This document shows positions 24,727 through 33,071 of a stretch of DNA of 33,424 nucleotides, one piece after another; position 1 is the first letter of the stretch; the number at the start of each line of letters is the position of its first letter. The position numbers were made by a program, and so were the translations under genes. The notes below the pieces were generated by a model. That model was not told the origin of the DNA and searched no databases. It saw only the letters and a list, made by a program, of their open reading frames with translations. Source of the DNA: DSXH01 sp964532065 (GTDB lineage Bacteria; Bacteroidota; Ignavibacteria; Ignavibacteriales; Melioribacteraceae); assembly GCA_964532065.1 (NCBI GenBank), contig CAZHHG010000023.1:1-33424 (forward strand), in the 5' to 3' direction.

Positions 24727-25962
24727 TTGAAAAAATACCGGATTTTATTGATCTGTTTATTTATCTCTTTTAATCTCGCAGCTCAGAACAGCGTAAGAAT
24801 TATGACCTGGAATATTCACGATTACACTCCCTACAATCCTACTCCAACCGATCCGGGCAGGGTTGATTTCAACAATCCGGGTTTGAAGGCGGTTATAGAC
24901 GAGATGAAGCCGGATGTTCTTGTCTGTCAGGAGGTGCGCGATCAAGCTTCCGTTGATCAGCTCCTAAAATATGTTCTTGAATACAAATACATTGCTGCAG
25001 AATTTATTCCGTCCACACAGATGAACAGTGTGCTTTTCTACAAGGAATCTATTTTTACATCTCTGGGAAATATTGTTCACCAGGCCGATACCCGTCCAAT
25101 AAACGAATTCCCCCTGATATATGAACCTACGGGTGATACGCTGATAATTTTTTCGGTACATCTTAAAGCTAACGATATTAATTCAGCAAATAATAACTTT
25201 GATAATAAACAGAAGCGTGCATCACAGGTTCAGGTGTTCAGGAACAGAACGGCAACCCTTCCGGCGAATAAAAATTTTGTGATCCTTGGTGATTTCAATA
25301 CTCTCAACGGTTCTGAAACCGCTTTCCAGATGCTTATCGATCAAAGTAATAAGGGATATGTGCTCGACCCCCAGAATTCAGTCGGCGAGTGGGAACGTAA
25401 TCCGGCTTTCGCGCATACACACACAATGTACGCGAACAACCTAAACGTACGTTTCGATATGATATTAATCTCACAATCATTGCGTGATCCGGGCGGTGTC
25501 GATTACGGATATGTACCATATCCGATAGTCGCAAACGACGGACAGCATTATGGAAAAGCCGTTAACGCTCAGCCCTTAAATCTGCTGGGGCAGAGCCTGG
25601 CCGATGCAGCAGTCTCTGCATCCGATCATCTTCCGGTCTTTGCAGATCTCCTATTCGGCGTTCCTTCTTCGGTAGACGAATCCGGAATACCCGCTCAATT
25701 CGATCTGAGGCAGAATTATCCTAATCCATTCAATCCCTCAACAACAATTCATTATAGAATAGGATCCCCGGGCCATGTAACATTAAAAGTATATGATCTT
25801 ATCGGACGGGAGGTTGCAACCCTGGTTGATCAATTTCAAATTCCCGGAAATTATAATTCAAACGTCTCCTCCGATGAACTTCAGCTTTCATCTGGAATTT
25901 ATTTTTACAGGCTTGTCTGCGGCAATTACAGTTCTACAAAGAAGATGATTCTGATTAAATAG
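24727..25962 (+). CDS. Secreted endonuclease/exonuclease/phosphatase-fold protein with T9SS sorting domain
   Basis: 411 residues. Signal peptide MKKYRILLICLFISFNLAAQ, then an EEP domain (about 22-312) with its residues in order: Asn29 (MTWNIHD), Glu69 (VCQEV), His145 (FSVHLK), Asp189/Asn191 (LGDFNT), Asp244 (FDMILIS) and Asp300-His301 (SDHLPVF). These serve metal-dependent phosphodiester hydrolysis, on DNA or another phosphodiester. Residues 326-411 are a type A T9SS sorting domain (QNYPNPFNPSTTI, YDLIGREVATLVD, SSGIYFYRL). The start is TTG at 24727, with AGAGG upstream and a clean signal peptide; the TTG at 24697 is less likely. Its 3' part is duplicated at 29250. Confidence 0.9.
   Translation: MKKYRILLICLFISFNLAAQNSVRIMTWNIHDYTPYNPTPTDPGRVDFNNPGLKAVIDEMKPDVLVCQEVRDQASVDQLLKYVLEYKYIAAEFIPSTQMNSVLFYKESIFTSLGNIVHQADTRPINEFPLIYEPTGDTLIIFSVHLKANDINSANNNFDNKQKRASQVQVFRNRTATLPANKNFVILGDFNTLNGSETAFQMLIDQSNKGYVLDPQNSVGEWERNPAFAHTHTMYANNLNVRFDMILISQSLRDPGGVDYGYVPYPIVANDGQHYGKAVNAQPLNLLGQSLADAAVSASDHLPVFADLLFGVPSSVDESGIPAQFDLRQNYPNPFNPSTTIHYRIGSPGHVTLKVYDLIGREVATLVDQFQIPGNYNSNVSSDELQLSSGIYFYRLVCGNYSSTKKMILIK
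25490..25740 (+). repeat. Direct repeat copy A (EEP gene 3' part)
   Basis: This stretch recurs at 29250-29500, same orientation, 3,760 bases away, with roughly 90 percent identity by eye. It covers the end of the EEP domain and the start of the sorting domain. Confidence 0.9.
25711..25830 (+). repeat. Sorting-domain repeat, copy 1
   Basis: 120 bases matching 27674-27793 without gaps and with about ten mismatches by eye. They encode the same sorting-domain core in two otherwise unrelated secreted proteins. Confidence 0.9.
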
Positions 25963-26092
25963 ACGGGGAAGAAAATAATCGGAGTTGATTTTTATCCTGA
26001 ATCTAATCAAATTTCATGCGACTGAAAAATGCCGCGAATACTATTCCTCCAATTAACAGAGAAAGAGATTAATTTTAATAAACGGAGTGCGT

Positions 26093-27925
26093 ATGAAAAA
26101 GCTATGCGTTCTCCTGTATCTCTTCTCATTCCTATCCCCGACAACGGCCCAGATAAATAAGTCGCTCGATCTTCTCGATAATATGCGCGCAATTCATATA
26201 GGCGGGAACTGGGGCAGGAACCCGGTCGGGATTGCCCAGCAGCCCGACGAGTATTACAAATTCCTGCGCGATATAAGCGTAAACTGGATTGCCATAAGCG
26301 TAGGCCTTCATATAAGCAACAGCATGGATGCAACGGTTGAAAAAGTATACGACAATGTTCCAGTTCCTACTTTCCGCGATACACAGCTGAAGGATGCGAT
26401 CCGGTTTTTCAAGGAACACAATCTCAATGTAATGATGACTCTGGCGCTCGAAACACAAGAGGCCGAGCAGTCCAATATGCCGGTACACCGCTGGCAGCTG
26501 GGGGATCCCAACATTCCGGGAGCGGATCCAAACATAAAAGCGGAGAACTGGCCCTGGTCTCTCAATCATCCGCAGCACGCATCTTTCATCGATTCCTGGT
26601 GGAGGAGTTATATTAATGAAGCAGTCTATTTTGCCAAAATAGCCGAACAGCAAGGTGTTAAAATGTTTAATGTTGGAACGGAGACAGACCGTTTATTCAG
26701 AACGCGTTCGGGGGGAGTGGGTGGAAATAATTTCAAAGATTATGTTAAAGCACTTGTCGATTCTGTAAGAAAATATTTTTCGGGATTCATTACATACGAC
26801 CTTCACTTCGGTGTTCTTGAGAATCCGGGGTTTTTCGGACCCGGATCCGATAATCTTTGGGAGGATGCAGGATTCGACGTTGTTGGAGTAAGCGCATATT
26901 TCAAACTGGTCGATCAGCAGCCTAACAGGGTACTCGGTGTTGATGAGCTGGAGGCAGGCTGGAATAATATTTTTACAAACTACCTTATACCTCTAGGAAA
27001 CAGGAATCCGGGAAAGAAAATTATCTTTCTGGAATTCGGTTATACAGACGCTCTCGGGGCGCCTTTCAATGCTGTTGCCGATGAGTTCGTTAATAAGGTA
27101 ATGATTGACGGTAACAGTAATGGAAAAGATGACGGGGAGGAACAGCAATCCAATATCCTCGAAGCGTTTTACAAAGTAAATGACGTGCGGAACCGTTTGA
27201 TCAGCGGAACATTCCTCTGGGGGAATGATATCTCGAGCGATATCGACTGGGGAAATTCTTTCGGAAGAATGAGAACAACCTCTATAAGGAACAAGCAGTC
27301 CCGGTATGCCGTTGCAGAGAGATACATTGCATATACTCCTCTGCCGGGAATTCCGGCTCCGGCAGAACCGGCAAACGGAACACAAGATCTGCCGGCAAAT
27401 ATAGAATTGAAATGGCAGCACGGATCGGATGCGTCTTTGTACGATATTCGCGTCTCCGAGTATCAGGATTTTAACAGAGTTGATTATCAGCTACAAAATA
27501 TCGCAATCAATAAAGCTTCGCTTAACGGATTGCCGGCGGGCAAGACATATTTCTGGCAGGTGAAATCTAAAAACTCCAGGGGTGAGAGCGGCTGGTCCCA
27601 GTCTTATACTTTTCAGACCGCGCCCGTCGTCGGTATAACTGAAAGCGAAATGCCCGCCGAAACCATTCTGTATCAGAATTATCCGAATCCATTCAATCCA
27701 TCTACAACAATTCATTACAGAATAGGATCCCCGGGCCATGTAACGTTAAAAGTATATGACCTTATCGGCAGAGAGATTGCAACCCTGGTTGATGAATACA
27801 AACACTCCGGGGAGTACAATTGCGAATTGAGGGCTGGTAATTGTGAATTTTCGAGCGGTGTGTATTTCTATACCATAAAAGCCGGCAATTTCTTTAAGAC
27901 TGCAAAGATGATTTTGTTGAAATGA
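26093..27925 (+). CDS. Secreted glycoside hydrolase-like TIM-barrel protein with Fn3-like and T9SS domains
   Basis: 610 residues: signal peptide (MKKLCVLLYLFSFLSPTTAQ), a TIM-barrel domain (about 30-415), an Fn3-like domain (about 420-512) and a type A T9SS sorting domain (525-610). The barrel resembles GH113/GH53-type enzymes: the probable acid/base is Glu197 (FNVGTETDRL) and the nucleophile Glu314 (IFLEFGYTDA), with Trp376 in TFLWGND lining the cleft. The exact GH family and substrate (perhaps a mannan- or galactan-type glycan) are uncertain. A possible EF-hand-like loop is at 339-350. ATG at 26093 follows GGAG. Confidence 0.82.
   Translation: MKKLCVLLYLFSFLSPTTAQINKSLDLLDNMRAIHIGGNWGRNPVGIAQQPDEYYKFLRDISVNWIAISVGLHISNSMDATVEKVYDNVPVPTFRDTQLKDAIRFFKEHNLNVMMTLALETQEAEQSNMPVHRWQLGDPNIPGADPNIKAENWPWSLNHPQHASFIDSWWRSYINEAVYFAKIAEQQGVKMFNVGTETDRLFRTRSGGVGGNNFKDYVKALVDSVRKYFSGFITYDLHFGVLENPGFFGPGSDNLWEDAGFDVVGVSAYFKLVDQQPNRVLGVDELEAGWNNIFTNYLIPLGNRNPGKKIIFLEFGYTDALGAPFNAVADEFVNKVMIDGNSNGKDDGEEQQSNILEAFYKVNDVRNRLISGTFLWGNDISSDIDWGNSFGRMRTTSIRNKQSRYAVAERYIAYTPLPGIPAPAEPANGTQDLPANIELKWQHGSDASLYDIRVSEYQDFNRVDYQLQNIAINKASLNGLPAGKTYFWQVKSKNSRGESGWSQSYTFQTAPVVGITESEMPAETILYQNYPNPFNPSTTIHYRIGSPGHVTLKVYDLIGREIATLVDEYKHSGEYNCELRAGNCEFSSGVYFYTIKAGNFFKTAKMILLK
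27674..27793 (+). repeat. Sorting-domain repeat, copy 2
   Basis: The partner of 25711-25830, inside the glycoside hydrolase-like gene. Sequence beyond the 120 bases diverges sharply. Confidence 0.9.
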
Positions 27926-28007
27926 CTATTAAAAGTTTCTTTTACCCTGCGTGAATTGATCCCTTCAAAAGTATTTGTAATTAAAAAAAATTTAGTTGCA
28001 ATTTCGA

Positions 28008-28020
28008 TTTTTTTTTTTTT
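28008..28020. repeat. Poly-T tract (13 T)
   Basis: Thirteen T in a row, with eight A at 27983-27990, in the 181-base AT-rich gap before the lipoprotein gene. No hairpin precedes it. It may be prone to slippage, which could alter promoter spacing. Confidence 0.8.
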
Positions 28021-28106
28021 ATGTTTATATGTGTAAGTTGAAAATATCTCTTTTCCCTCGCTCTACATTATAGCATGTTATTTTTAAATTTCTTTTATGG
28101 GGGAAA

Positions 28107-29201
28107 ATGAAAACACGACTTTTATCCAACCGTCTATTTCTTTCGATTGCCAGAGTAATCACTATTTTAGTAGTAACTTATTCTTGCAGTGAAACAATAA
28201 CTCCCCCCAATGAAGAATTACTTAAAGATCCGAGAGAGATGACGTGGATTGCCGATACGATCGCTTATGAGGGTAGTATGCAAACATTCCTAACATCAAT
28301 GTGGGTCTATTCACCAACAGATGCATGGGTTGCCGGACATAATGAAAGAAGCCTTGGAGAAGTATATCACTTTGATGGGAACAAATGGACTGAAAATGAA
28401 CCGACATTAAGCGGAGTTCCAACGAGTACAAAATCCATCAATCGGATTATGGGATTAACACCCAACAATTTATGGATGGTTGGGGATAGAAGAGGATTTT
28501 CAAGAAAAGACCTGGTACTAAATTGGAATGGTTCAACATGGAAAGAACATATCTTGAATATCCAATTACGCCCATTACGTTTGTTTACTAATCGGGTAAA
28601 CGATATCTGGATTGGTTGCGATAGTGCTGTTGTTTATCACTATAACGGTACAAAATGGGAAAAAGATAAACCAAAGTTAAACATTCCTCCAGCATCAACA
28701 CATTTTATCAATGGGATAATAGTAAAGAATACAGATACATATTTAAATGTGTATGTAAATGATACGGTAGCCAAAAGATATTTATTTTATTTCGTTAAGG
28801 GTAAATTTGAAAGCTGGACAGTTTTAGATTCTATGGAGATAAAGAACCCTCAATCAATTATTAAATGGGGAAATTGGGGAATTAAATTAGGTAATGAGGG
28901 CGGGATTTATTCTTTTGGAGATTTTGGTGTATGGCAGTATATAAATAATGAATGGATACACATAATACCTATAAACTACACAATGCACAGCATTTATGAA
29001 TTTAAGAAAAACTACAAAATTGCTGTTGGAATTTTTGGGATGGTCTGGTTTTTCGATGGATTTACCTGGCAACAACTAACTGATTTCTTTACTTCGGATG
29101 GCAGTAATGTTCTGACAGATGTTTGGACTAATGGGAAAGAGGTGTTTGTTCTAGGACATACAACTTTCCCTCAAAAAACAATTATATGGAGAGGCAAATA
29201 A
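28107..29201 (+). CDS. AT-rich lipoprotein with WD-like/propeller repeats
   Basis: 364 residues. Lipoprotein-like N-terminus (MKTRLLSNRLFLSIARVIT then VVTYSCSE, Cys27). The body has several repeats of the form DAWVAG..G..YHFDGNKW: SPTDAWVAGHNERSLGEV, TPNNLWMVGD, NDIWIGCDSAVVYHYNGTKW, FGDFGVWQYINNEW and GMVWFFDGFTW. This suggests a surface beta-propeller; no active site is visible. GGGGGA precedes the ATG. Base use is visibly more AT-rich than that of the flanking genes. It sits between a T9SS enzyme and the beheaded EEP copy, consistent with insertion, but no insertion-sequence ends were found. Confidence 0.78.
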   Translation: MKTRLLSNRLFLSIARVITILVVTYSCSETITPPNEELLKDPREMTWIADTIAYEGSMQTFLTSMWVYSPTDAWVAGHNERSLGEVYHFDGNKWTENEPTLSGVPTSTKSINRIMGLTPNNLWMVGDRRGFSRKDLVLNWNGSTWKEHILNIQLRPLRLFTNRVNDIWIGCDSAVVYHYNGTKWEKDKPKLNIPPASTHFINGIIVKNTDTYLNVYVNDTVAKRYLFYFVKGKFESWTVLDSMEIKNPQSIIKWGNWGIKLGNEGGIYSFGDFGVWQYINNEWIHIIPINYTMHSIYEFKKNYKIAVGIFGMVWFFDGFTWQQLTDFFTSDGSNVLTDVWTNGKEVFVLGHTTFPQKTIIWRGK

Positions 29202-29245
29202 ATTGGAGGATGGAAGCAAAAAGGAAATAATTTAAGAACGATTAA

Positions 29246-29716
29246 TTAACGGGCGGTGTTGATTACGGATATGTACCATATCCGATAGTCGCAAACGACG
29301 GACAGCATTATGGCAAAGCGGTTAATGCCCCGCCAACAAATCTGTTAGGGCAGAGTCTGGCCGATGCAGCAGTCTCTGCATCCGATCATCTTCCGGTCTT
29401 TGCAGATCTCCTCTTCGGAGTTCCTTCGACTGTAGACGAATCCGGTATACCGGTTCAATTCGAACTGAGGCAGAATTATCCTAATCCATTCAATCCTTCT
29501 ACAACTATCCGTTACCGATTGAAAGAAACATCATTTGTAACAATAAAAGTATTTGATATACTCGGGAAAGAAGTGGCCATATTAGTAAACGAGAACAAAC
29601 CGGCAGGCTATTTCTCGGTTAACTTTGACGGTAGTAAATTATCAAGCGGTATTTACATTTACACACTTTCCGCAAACGGAATTATTCATACAAAAAAGAT
29701 GCTCCTTGCAAAATAA
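29246..29716 (+). pseudogene. Beheaded EEP-protein copy with T9SS sorting domain
   Basis: An open frame of about 156 codons without a plausible start, opening just after a stop at 29243. It reads GGVDYGYVPYPIVANDGQ, then SASDHLPVFADLLF, the last catalytic motif of the EEP domain, then QNYPNPFNPSTTIRYRL and a full sorting domain to KKMLLAK. It matches residues from 256 onward of the intact EEP protein, but the sorting domain switches to a different version after NPSTTI. Everything upstream (catalytic Asn, Glu, Asp and signal peptide) is missing, so it cannot make the enzyme. Confidence 0.85.
29250..29500 (+). repeat. Direct repeat copy B (EEP gene 3' part)
   Basis: The second copy of 25490-25740. 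It starts at the bases CGGGCGGTGT in both copies and ends inside the sorting domain coding region. Confidence 0.9.
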
Positions 29717-29724
29717 TCTGCTTA

Positions 29725-29750
29725 CTAGCCCGGTTAATTAATCGGGTTAG
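29725..29750 (+). terminator. Terminator after the EEP fragment
   Basis: CTAGCCCGG pairs with the segment TCGGGTTAG (two G-U pairs) around TTAATTAA. A T-rich but broken tail follows. Confidence 0.55.
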
Positions 29751-29778
29751 TGTTTATTCTCTTCATTATCTTTACCGC

Positions 29779-30498
29779 ATGGAAAAATCAGATTTAGTTT
29801 TACTTCCGGGGCTCAAACAGCAGATCCGCTTCCTGATTCAGAAATCGGATGTTAAACAATTTTCGACTGCTCTCGTTATAGGATCCGGCAGCGAGGCAAC
29901 CGCATTAAAGATTGCCGGAAAGTTCGGAAGCCGCGTTGAAATAATTGTTCAGGATTACGAATCGCTTATCAACTCCAAATACCTTCTCGGCAATTCATCC
30001 GGAATCGACGTTAAAATGATGAGTTACGATTCCACGGATTACGAAGAGAACCGGTTCGACCTCGTCTATGCGCAGGCATCCATCTCGCTGACAAACCGGA
30101 ACAAAATAGTTAAAGAGACCGGACGGATATTGAAACCGGGAGGACTATTCTGTGTTGGCGAAGTAGTGTCTCTGCAAAAAGAGGTTCCCCGCTTTGTTAA
30201 GGACATTTACGATTCATCGGACCTTCTTCCGCTTAACATCGAGGAAATTGAAAATTATTATACCGGAAGAGGATATTCGATTATTGGTAAAGCCGATCTC
30301 TCAAGCTCGCTTAAAGAATACTACTCAATGTCGCGGTCCGCATTCGAAGAGATTTCGGACAGCCTTGATAAAGGCGAGCAGAGTTATTACAAGAAGATTA
30401 TAAACAGAATCAAACACGAATCGAATGCCTACCTTAAACTCGGCGGAGATAAATTTATCGGGTTCGTTGCATTATTATTAAAGAAGGAAAAGAATTGA
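29779..30498 (+). CDS. Class I SAM-dependent methyltransferase
   Basis: 239 residues with the Rossmann-like methyltransferase fold: motif I ALVIGSGSEATALKIAGKFG, the acidic end of strand 2 VEIIVQDYES, FDLVYAQASISL as motif IV, and ETGRILKPGGLFCVGE as the post-motif loop (KPGG). It lacks a signal peptide. The substrate cannot be told; it resembles small-molecule or lipid methyltransferases of the UbiE/COQ5-like type rather than an RNA enzyme. Its last four bases overlap the start of the RlmD gene, so the two are translationally coupled. No good Shine-Dalgarno precedes the ATG at 29779. Confidence 0.88.
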   Translation: MEKSDLVLLPGLKQQIRFLIQKSDVKQFSTALVIGSGSEATALKIAGKFGSRVEIIVQDYESLINSKYLLGNSSGIDVKMMSYDSTDYEENRFDLVYAQASISLTNRNKIVKETGRILKPGGLFCVGEVVSLQKEVPRFVKDIYDSSDLLPLNIEEIENYYTGRGYSIIGKADLSSSLKEYYSMSRSAFEEISDSLDKGEQSYYKKIINRIKHESNAYLKLGGDKFIGFVALLLKKEKN

Positions 30499-31934
30499 AA
30501 AAAGGTGACCTGCTTGAACTCGATATAACCGGATATGCTTTTGAGGGTAAGGGTGTTGCAAAAATCATCAAGGAGATTCACTCTCTCAACGAAGAGCCGA
30601 AAAAGTTTGTTGTTTTTGTAAACGGCTCGTATCCCGGCGATAAAGTAATTGCTCAGGTTGGAAAAATAAGAAAGTCGTATGCCGAAGCGCGTATCAAAGA
30701 GGTTCTCATACCCTCGCCGTTCAGAACGGAACCGCGATGCGGATATTTTGGGATCTGCGGCGGATGCCAGCAGCAGAATTTAAAATACGAACAGCAGCTC
30801 GAATATAAAGAAGAACAGGTCAAGGATATTTTTGAGAGGATAGGGGGAATATCGGGATTCGAGTTTATGCCGATAATTCCCGGTGTCAGGGAATACTTCT
30901 ACCGGAATAAGATGGAGTATTCATTCGCCAGAAGGAGGTGGCTCTCCGAAGAGGAGATCGGTTCCATGCAGGAAATAGCCGATAAAGAGTTTGCCCTCGG
31001 CCTTCATATTCCGGGGATGTACGATAAGGTACTCGATATAAATGAGTGTTTTCTGCAATCTGAGCTCAGTAACAGGATTTTGAATTTTACACGGTTTTTC
31101 TTCAAAAGTCGGTCAATTTTAGTCTATTCTACTCAAAATCATGATGGTTTTTTAAGAAATCTGGTAATCCGTCAATCAGAAAAAACCGAAGACCTGATGG
31201 TAAATCTGGTAACCGCTCAAGAGAATGAACGATTGTTCACAGAATATAAAGAAGGATTGCTGGAGCAATTTCCCGAGATCACGACGGTAATAAATAATAT
31301 CAATCTTAAAAAATCCCAGGTAGCTACAGGAGATTACGAGATAGTATTCCACGGCCCGGGGTATATTCACGATATGATCGGGAATTGGAAGTTCAGAATA
31401 AGCGCTAATTCATTCTTTCAGACGAACACTTTACAGGCGGAGAAACTTTACCTTAAAGCCAAAGAGTTCGCGTCCTTCCGGGGTAATGAAATTGTTTATG
31501 ATCTCTACTCGGGTGCCGGCACAATCCCGGTATTCATCTCGGGAAACGTTAAAGAGATCTACGGATTTGAAAGCGTTAAGCCGGCGATAGACGATGCAAA
31601 GATAAACATCGGCCTAAACGGGATTAAAAACTTTGAGCCGATACTGGCGGACCTGAATAAATCTTTCCTTCCGGTTGTAGACCAGATGAATCTTCCAAAA
31701 CCGGATCTGATAATTGCGGATCCACCGAGAAGCGGAATGAATCCAAAAACTGTGAACGATATTCTATTATTAAAACCGGATAGGATCGTTTATATCAGCT
31801 GCAATCCCGCAACGCAGGCACGCGATATAAAACTTTTAAGCGAGGGGGGATATAAACCGGAAAGAGTTTGTCCCGTTGATATGTTCCCCCATACTTATCA
31901 TATCGAAAATGTGGCTCTTCTTAAAAAAGTTTGA
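30495..31934 (+). CDS. rlmD: 23S rRNA (uracil-C5)-methyltransferase RlmD-like
   Basis: 479 residues: a TRAM domain at the N-terminus (about 1-72), a [4Fe-4S] site with Cys82, Cys88, Cys91 (RCGYFGICGGCQQQ) and Cys185 (NECF), and a C-terminal methyltransferase domain with DLYSGAGTIPVF, IIADPPRSGM (409-414) and the nucleophile Cys436 in YISCNPATQARD, ending with Glu471 in YHIENVALLKK. This is the RumA/TrmA family, which adds the C5-methyl to a uracil in 23S rRNA; RlmD or RlmCD specificity is not certain. The start is TTG at 30495, overlapping the TGA of the previous gene, with AAGAAGGA upstream. Confidence 0.92.
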   Translation: MKKGDLLELDITGYAFEGKGVAKIIKEIHSLNEEPKKFVVFVNGSYPGDKVIAQVGKIRKSYAEARIKEVLIPSPFRTEPRCGYFGICGGCQQQNLKYEQQLEYKEEQVKDIFERIGGISGFEFMPIIPGVREYFYRNKMEYSFARRRWLSEEEIGSMQEIADKEFALGLHIPGMYDKVLDINECFLQSELSNRILNFTRFFFKSRSILVYSTQNHDGFLRNLVIRQSEKTEDLMVNLVTAQENERLFTEYKEGLLEQFPEITTVINNINLKKSQVATGDYEIVFHGPGYIHDMIGNWKFRISANSFFQTNTLQAEKLYLKAKEFASFRGNEIVYDLYSGAGTIPVFISGNVKEIYGFESVKPAIDDAKINIGLNGIKNFEPILADLNKSFLPVVDQMNLPKPDLIIADPPRSGMNPKTVNDILLLKPDRIVYISCNPATQARDIKLLSEGGYKPERVCPVDMFPHTYHIENVALLKKV

Positions 31935-31961
31935 GTCCGGATAAGTAAACCTCCGGACTCA
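31932..31961. terminator. Hairpin between convergent genes
   Basis: TGAGTCCGG (31932-31940, including the rlmD stop codon) pairs perfectly with CCGGACTCA (31953-31961). It probably ends transcription from both sides; there is no T run. Confidence 0.6.
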
Positions 31962-31975
31962 TAAATTCTCCGCAA

Positions 31976-32515
31976 TTACTTCCCGTCAACTTTCGGAAGG
32001 TTGAATTGTTTTGAAAGTTTTCCAACCGATTCAAGATCTATTTTGCCTACGATATTAACGAATGATGCTTTACCTTTTCCGTCGAGCGCAATTATTACAA
32101 GTCCTGCATAACCGCCTTCGGAAGTAGGTTTAACATAGACGTTTGCGGTACTATTTTTATTGCGGCTTTTAACTATACGGGTCCACTTCTGGTTTAGAAG
32201 ATCGGAATCCATCGACTCAATAATTTTGCCCGCTTTCTCAAGATCATTTTCGCCGACCATGAACTCCTGTACCTTAACAAGTTTTAAAGCGGCTAACATA
32301 TTTCCGACACCTTCTTCATCATCGTCGGTCATTCCCGCAACCATTTTAAGCAATGGCTCTTCAAGATATACTTCGGTAAGCAACTCTCCGCTCTTAAGAG
32401 CTGAAAGCTGGCTGAAGTCGAAGAATCCCAGTTCTTTTTTGATATCGGTTTGCTGGGCAGAGATAAATTGCGCTCCCAGCAAAAGCAACAGAATAATAAA
32501 TTTGATCGATTTCAT
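31976..32515 (-). CDS. DUF4252-family secreted protein
   Basis: 179 residues with a signal peptide (MKSIKFIILLLLLGAQFISAQ). The body is typical of DUF4252: LEKAGKIIESMDSDLLNQKW, VYVKPTSEGGYAGLVIIALD and the closing FVNIVGKIDLESVGKLSKQF. These are small Bacteroidota proteins of unknown function, often encoded beside extracytoplasmic sigma factors. Here it is third after the sigma and anti-sigma genes; its Shine-Dalgarno is formed by the last codons of the upstream gene, so its expression is tied to that gene. Confidence 0.88.
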   Translation of the reverse strand: MKSIKFIILLLLLGAQFISAQQTDIKKELGFFDFSQLSALKSGELLTEVYLEEPLLKMVAGMTDDDEEGVGNMLAALKLVKVQEFMVGENDLEKAGKIIESMDSDLLNQKWTRIVKSRNKNSTANVYVKPTSEGGYAGLVIIALDGKGKASFVNIVGKIDLESVGKLSKQFNLPKVDGK

Positions 32516-32529
32516 TTTATTTCTCCTTT
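32516..32529 (-). promoter_or_regulatory. Shine-Dalgarno of DUF4252 inside the upstream gene
   Basis: AAAGGAG (32523-32529) lies 7 bases before the DUF4252 ATG and codes the last codons (Lys-Glu-Lys) of the putative anti-sigma protein, whose TAA lies at 32517-32519. This favours translational coupling. Confidence 0.75.
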
Positions 32530-33071
32530 ATAAATGAGTTAACAATATCAATTCCCTGGCGGATCGGGGAAGCAACCCGGTCAGACAGGATTTCTTTTTT
32601 TAGTGTCTGTTCAGTTTGACTCATAATACTTCCGATAAGCTGAAGGGCATAGCGGGCTTGTTTATCCGCGGCCACAATTTCCTGCCGGGTAAAAGTTCTT
32701 TCCTCCGGCCTGTTAAATATGATTGCGGCAGCGACAGCAGTTATAAAAATTACCGTAGTGAGCGCAGACGCAAAAGGTTTATTGATAATAATCGCCGCCA
32801 GATCCGAAAGAAACGTTTGATCCTTAATACGGACCTTAATATTCCTCTTCCTTAGCCCATTCAAAACTTCATCGGGACATGATTCCTCCCCGAGTGAACG
32901 GACTGTTTTAGCGGTTTCCCTGTACGTTCTCAGTTCCGATTTTATCTCCGGATTCCTTATCGAACCGATGAAAACAATCAGCCGGTCGGTCAAAGGGGCA
33001 TCGCCATAAGCTACCGAAATTATCCTTCTCTTCATTCTGCCGCTTATATCAGACGATTTCATTCGTTTCAT
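32517..33071 (-). CDS. Putative anti-sigma factor (membrane protein)
   Basis: 184 residues. A polar N-terminal region (residues 1-96, LTDRLIVFIGSIRNPEIKSELRTY) is followed by one hydrophobic segment (about 101-119, ALTTVIFITAVAAAIIF) and a helical C-terminal part of about 65 residues. The plan of cytoplasmic N-terminus, one membrane helix and outer domain, directly downstream of a sigma-70 gene, is that of an anti-sigma factor. No HxxxCxxC zinc motif is present, and sequence similarity is weak. Its start overlaps the sigma gene by 23 bases. The first ATG at 33071 has GAGGAAC upstream; ATG at 33062 is an alternative. Confidence 0.68.
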   Translation of the reverse strand: MKRMKSSDISGRMKRRIISVAYGDAPLTDRLIVFIGSIRNPEIKSELRTYRETAKTVRSLGEESCPDEVLNGLRKRNIKVRIKDQTFLSDLAAIIINKPFASALTTVIFITAVAAAIIFNRPEERTFTRQEIVAADKQARYALQLIGSIMSQTEQTLKKEILSDRVASPIRQGIDIVNSFIKEK

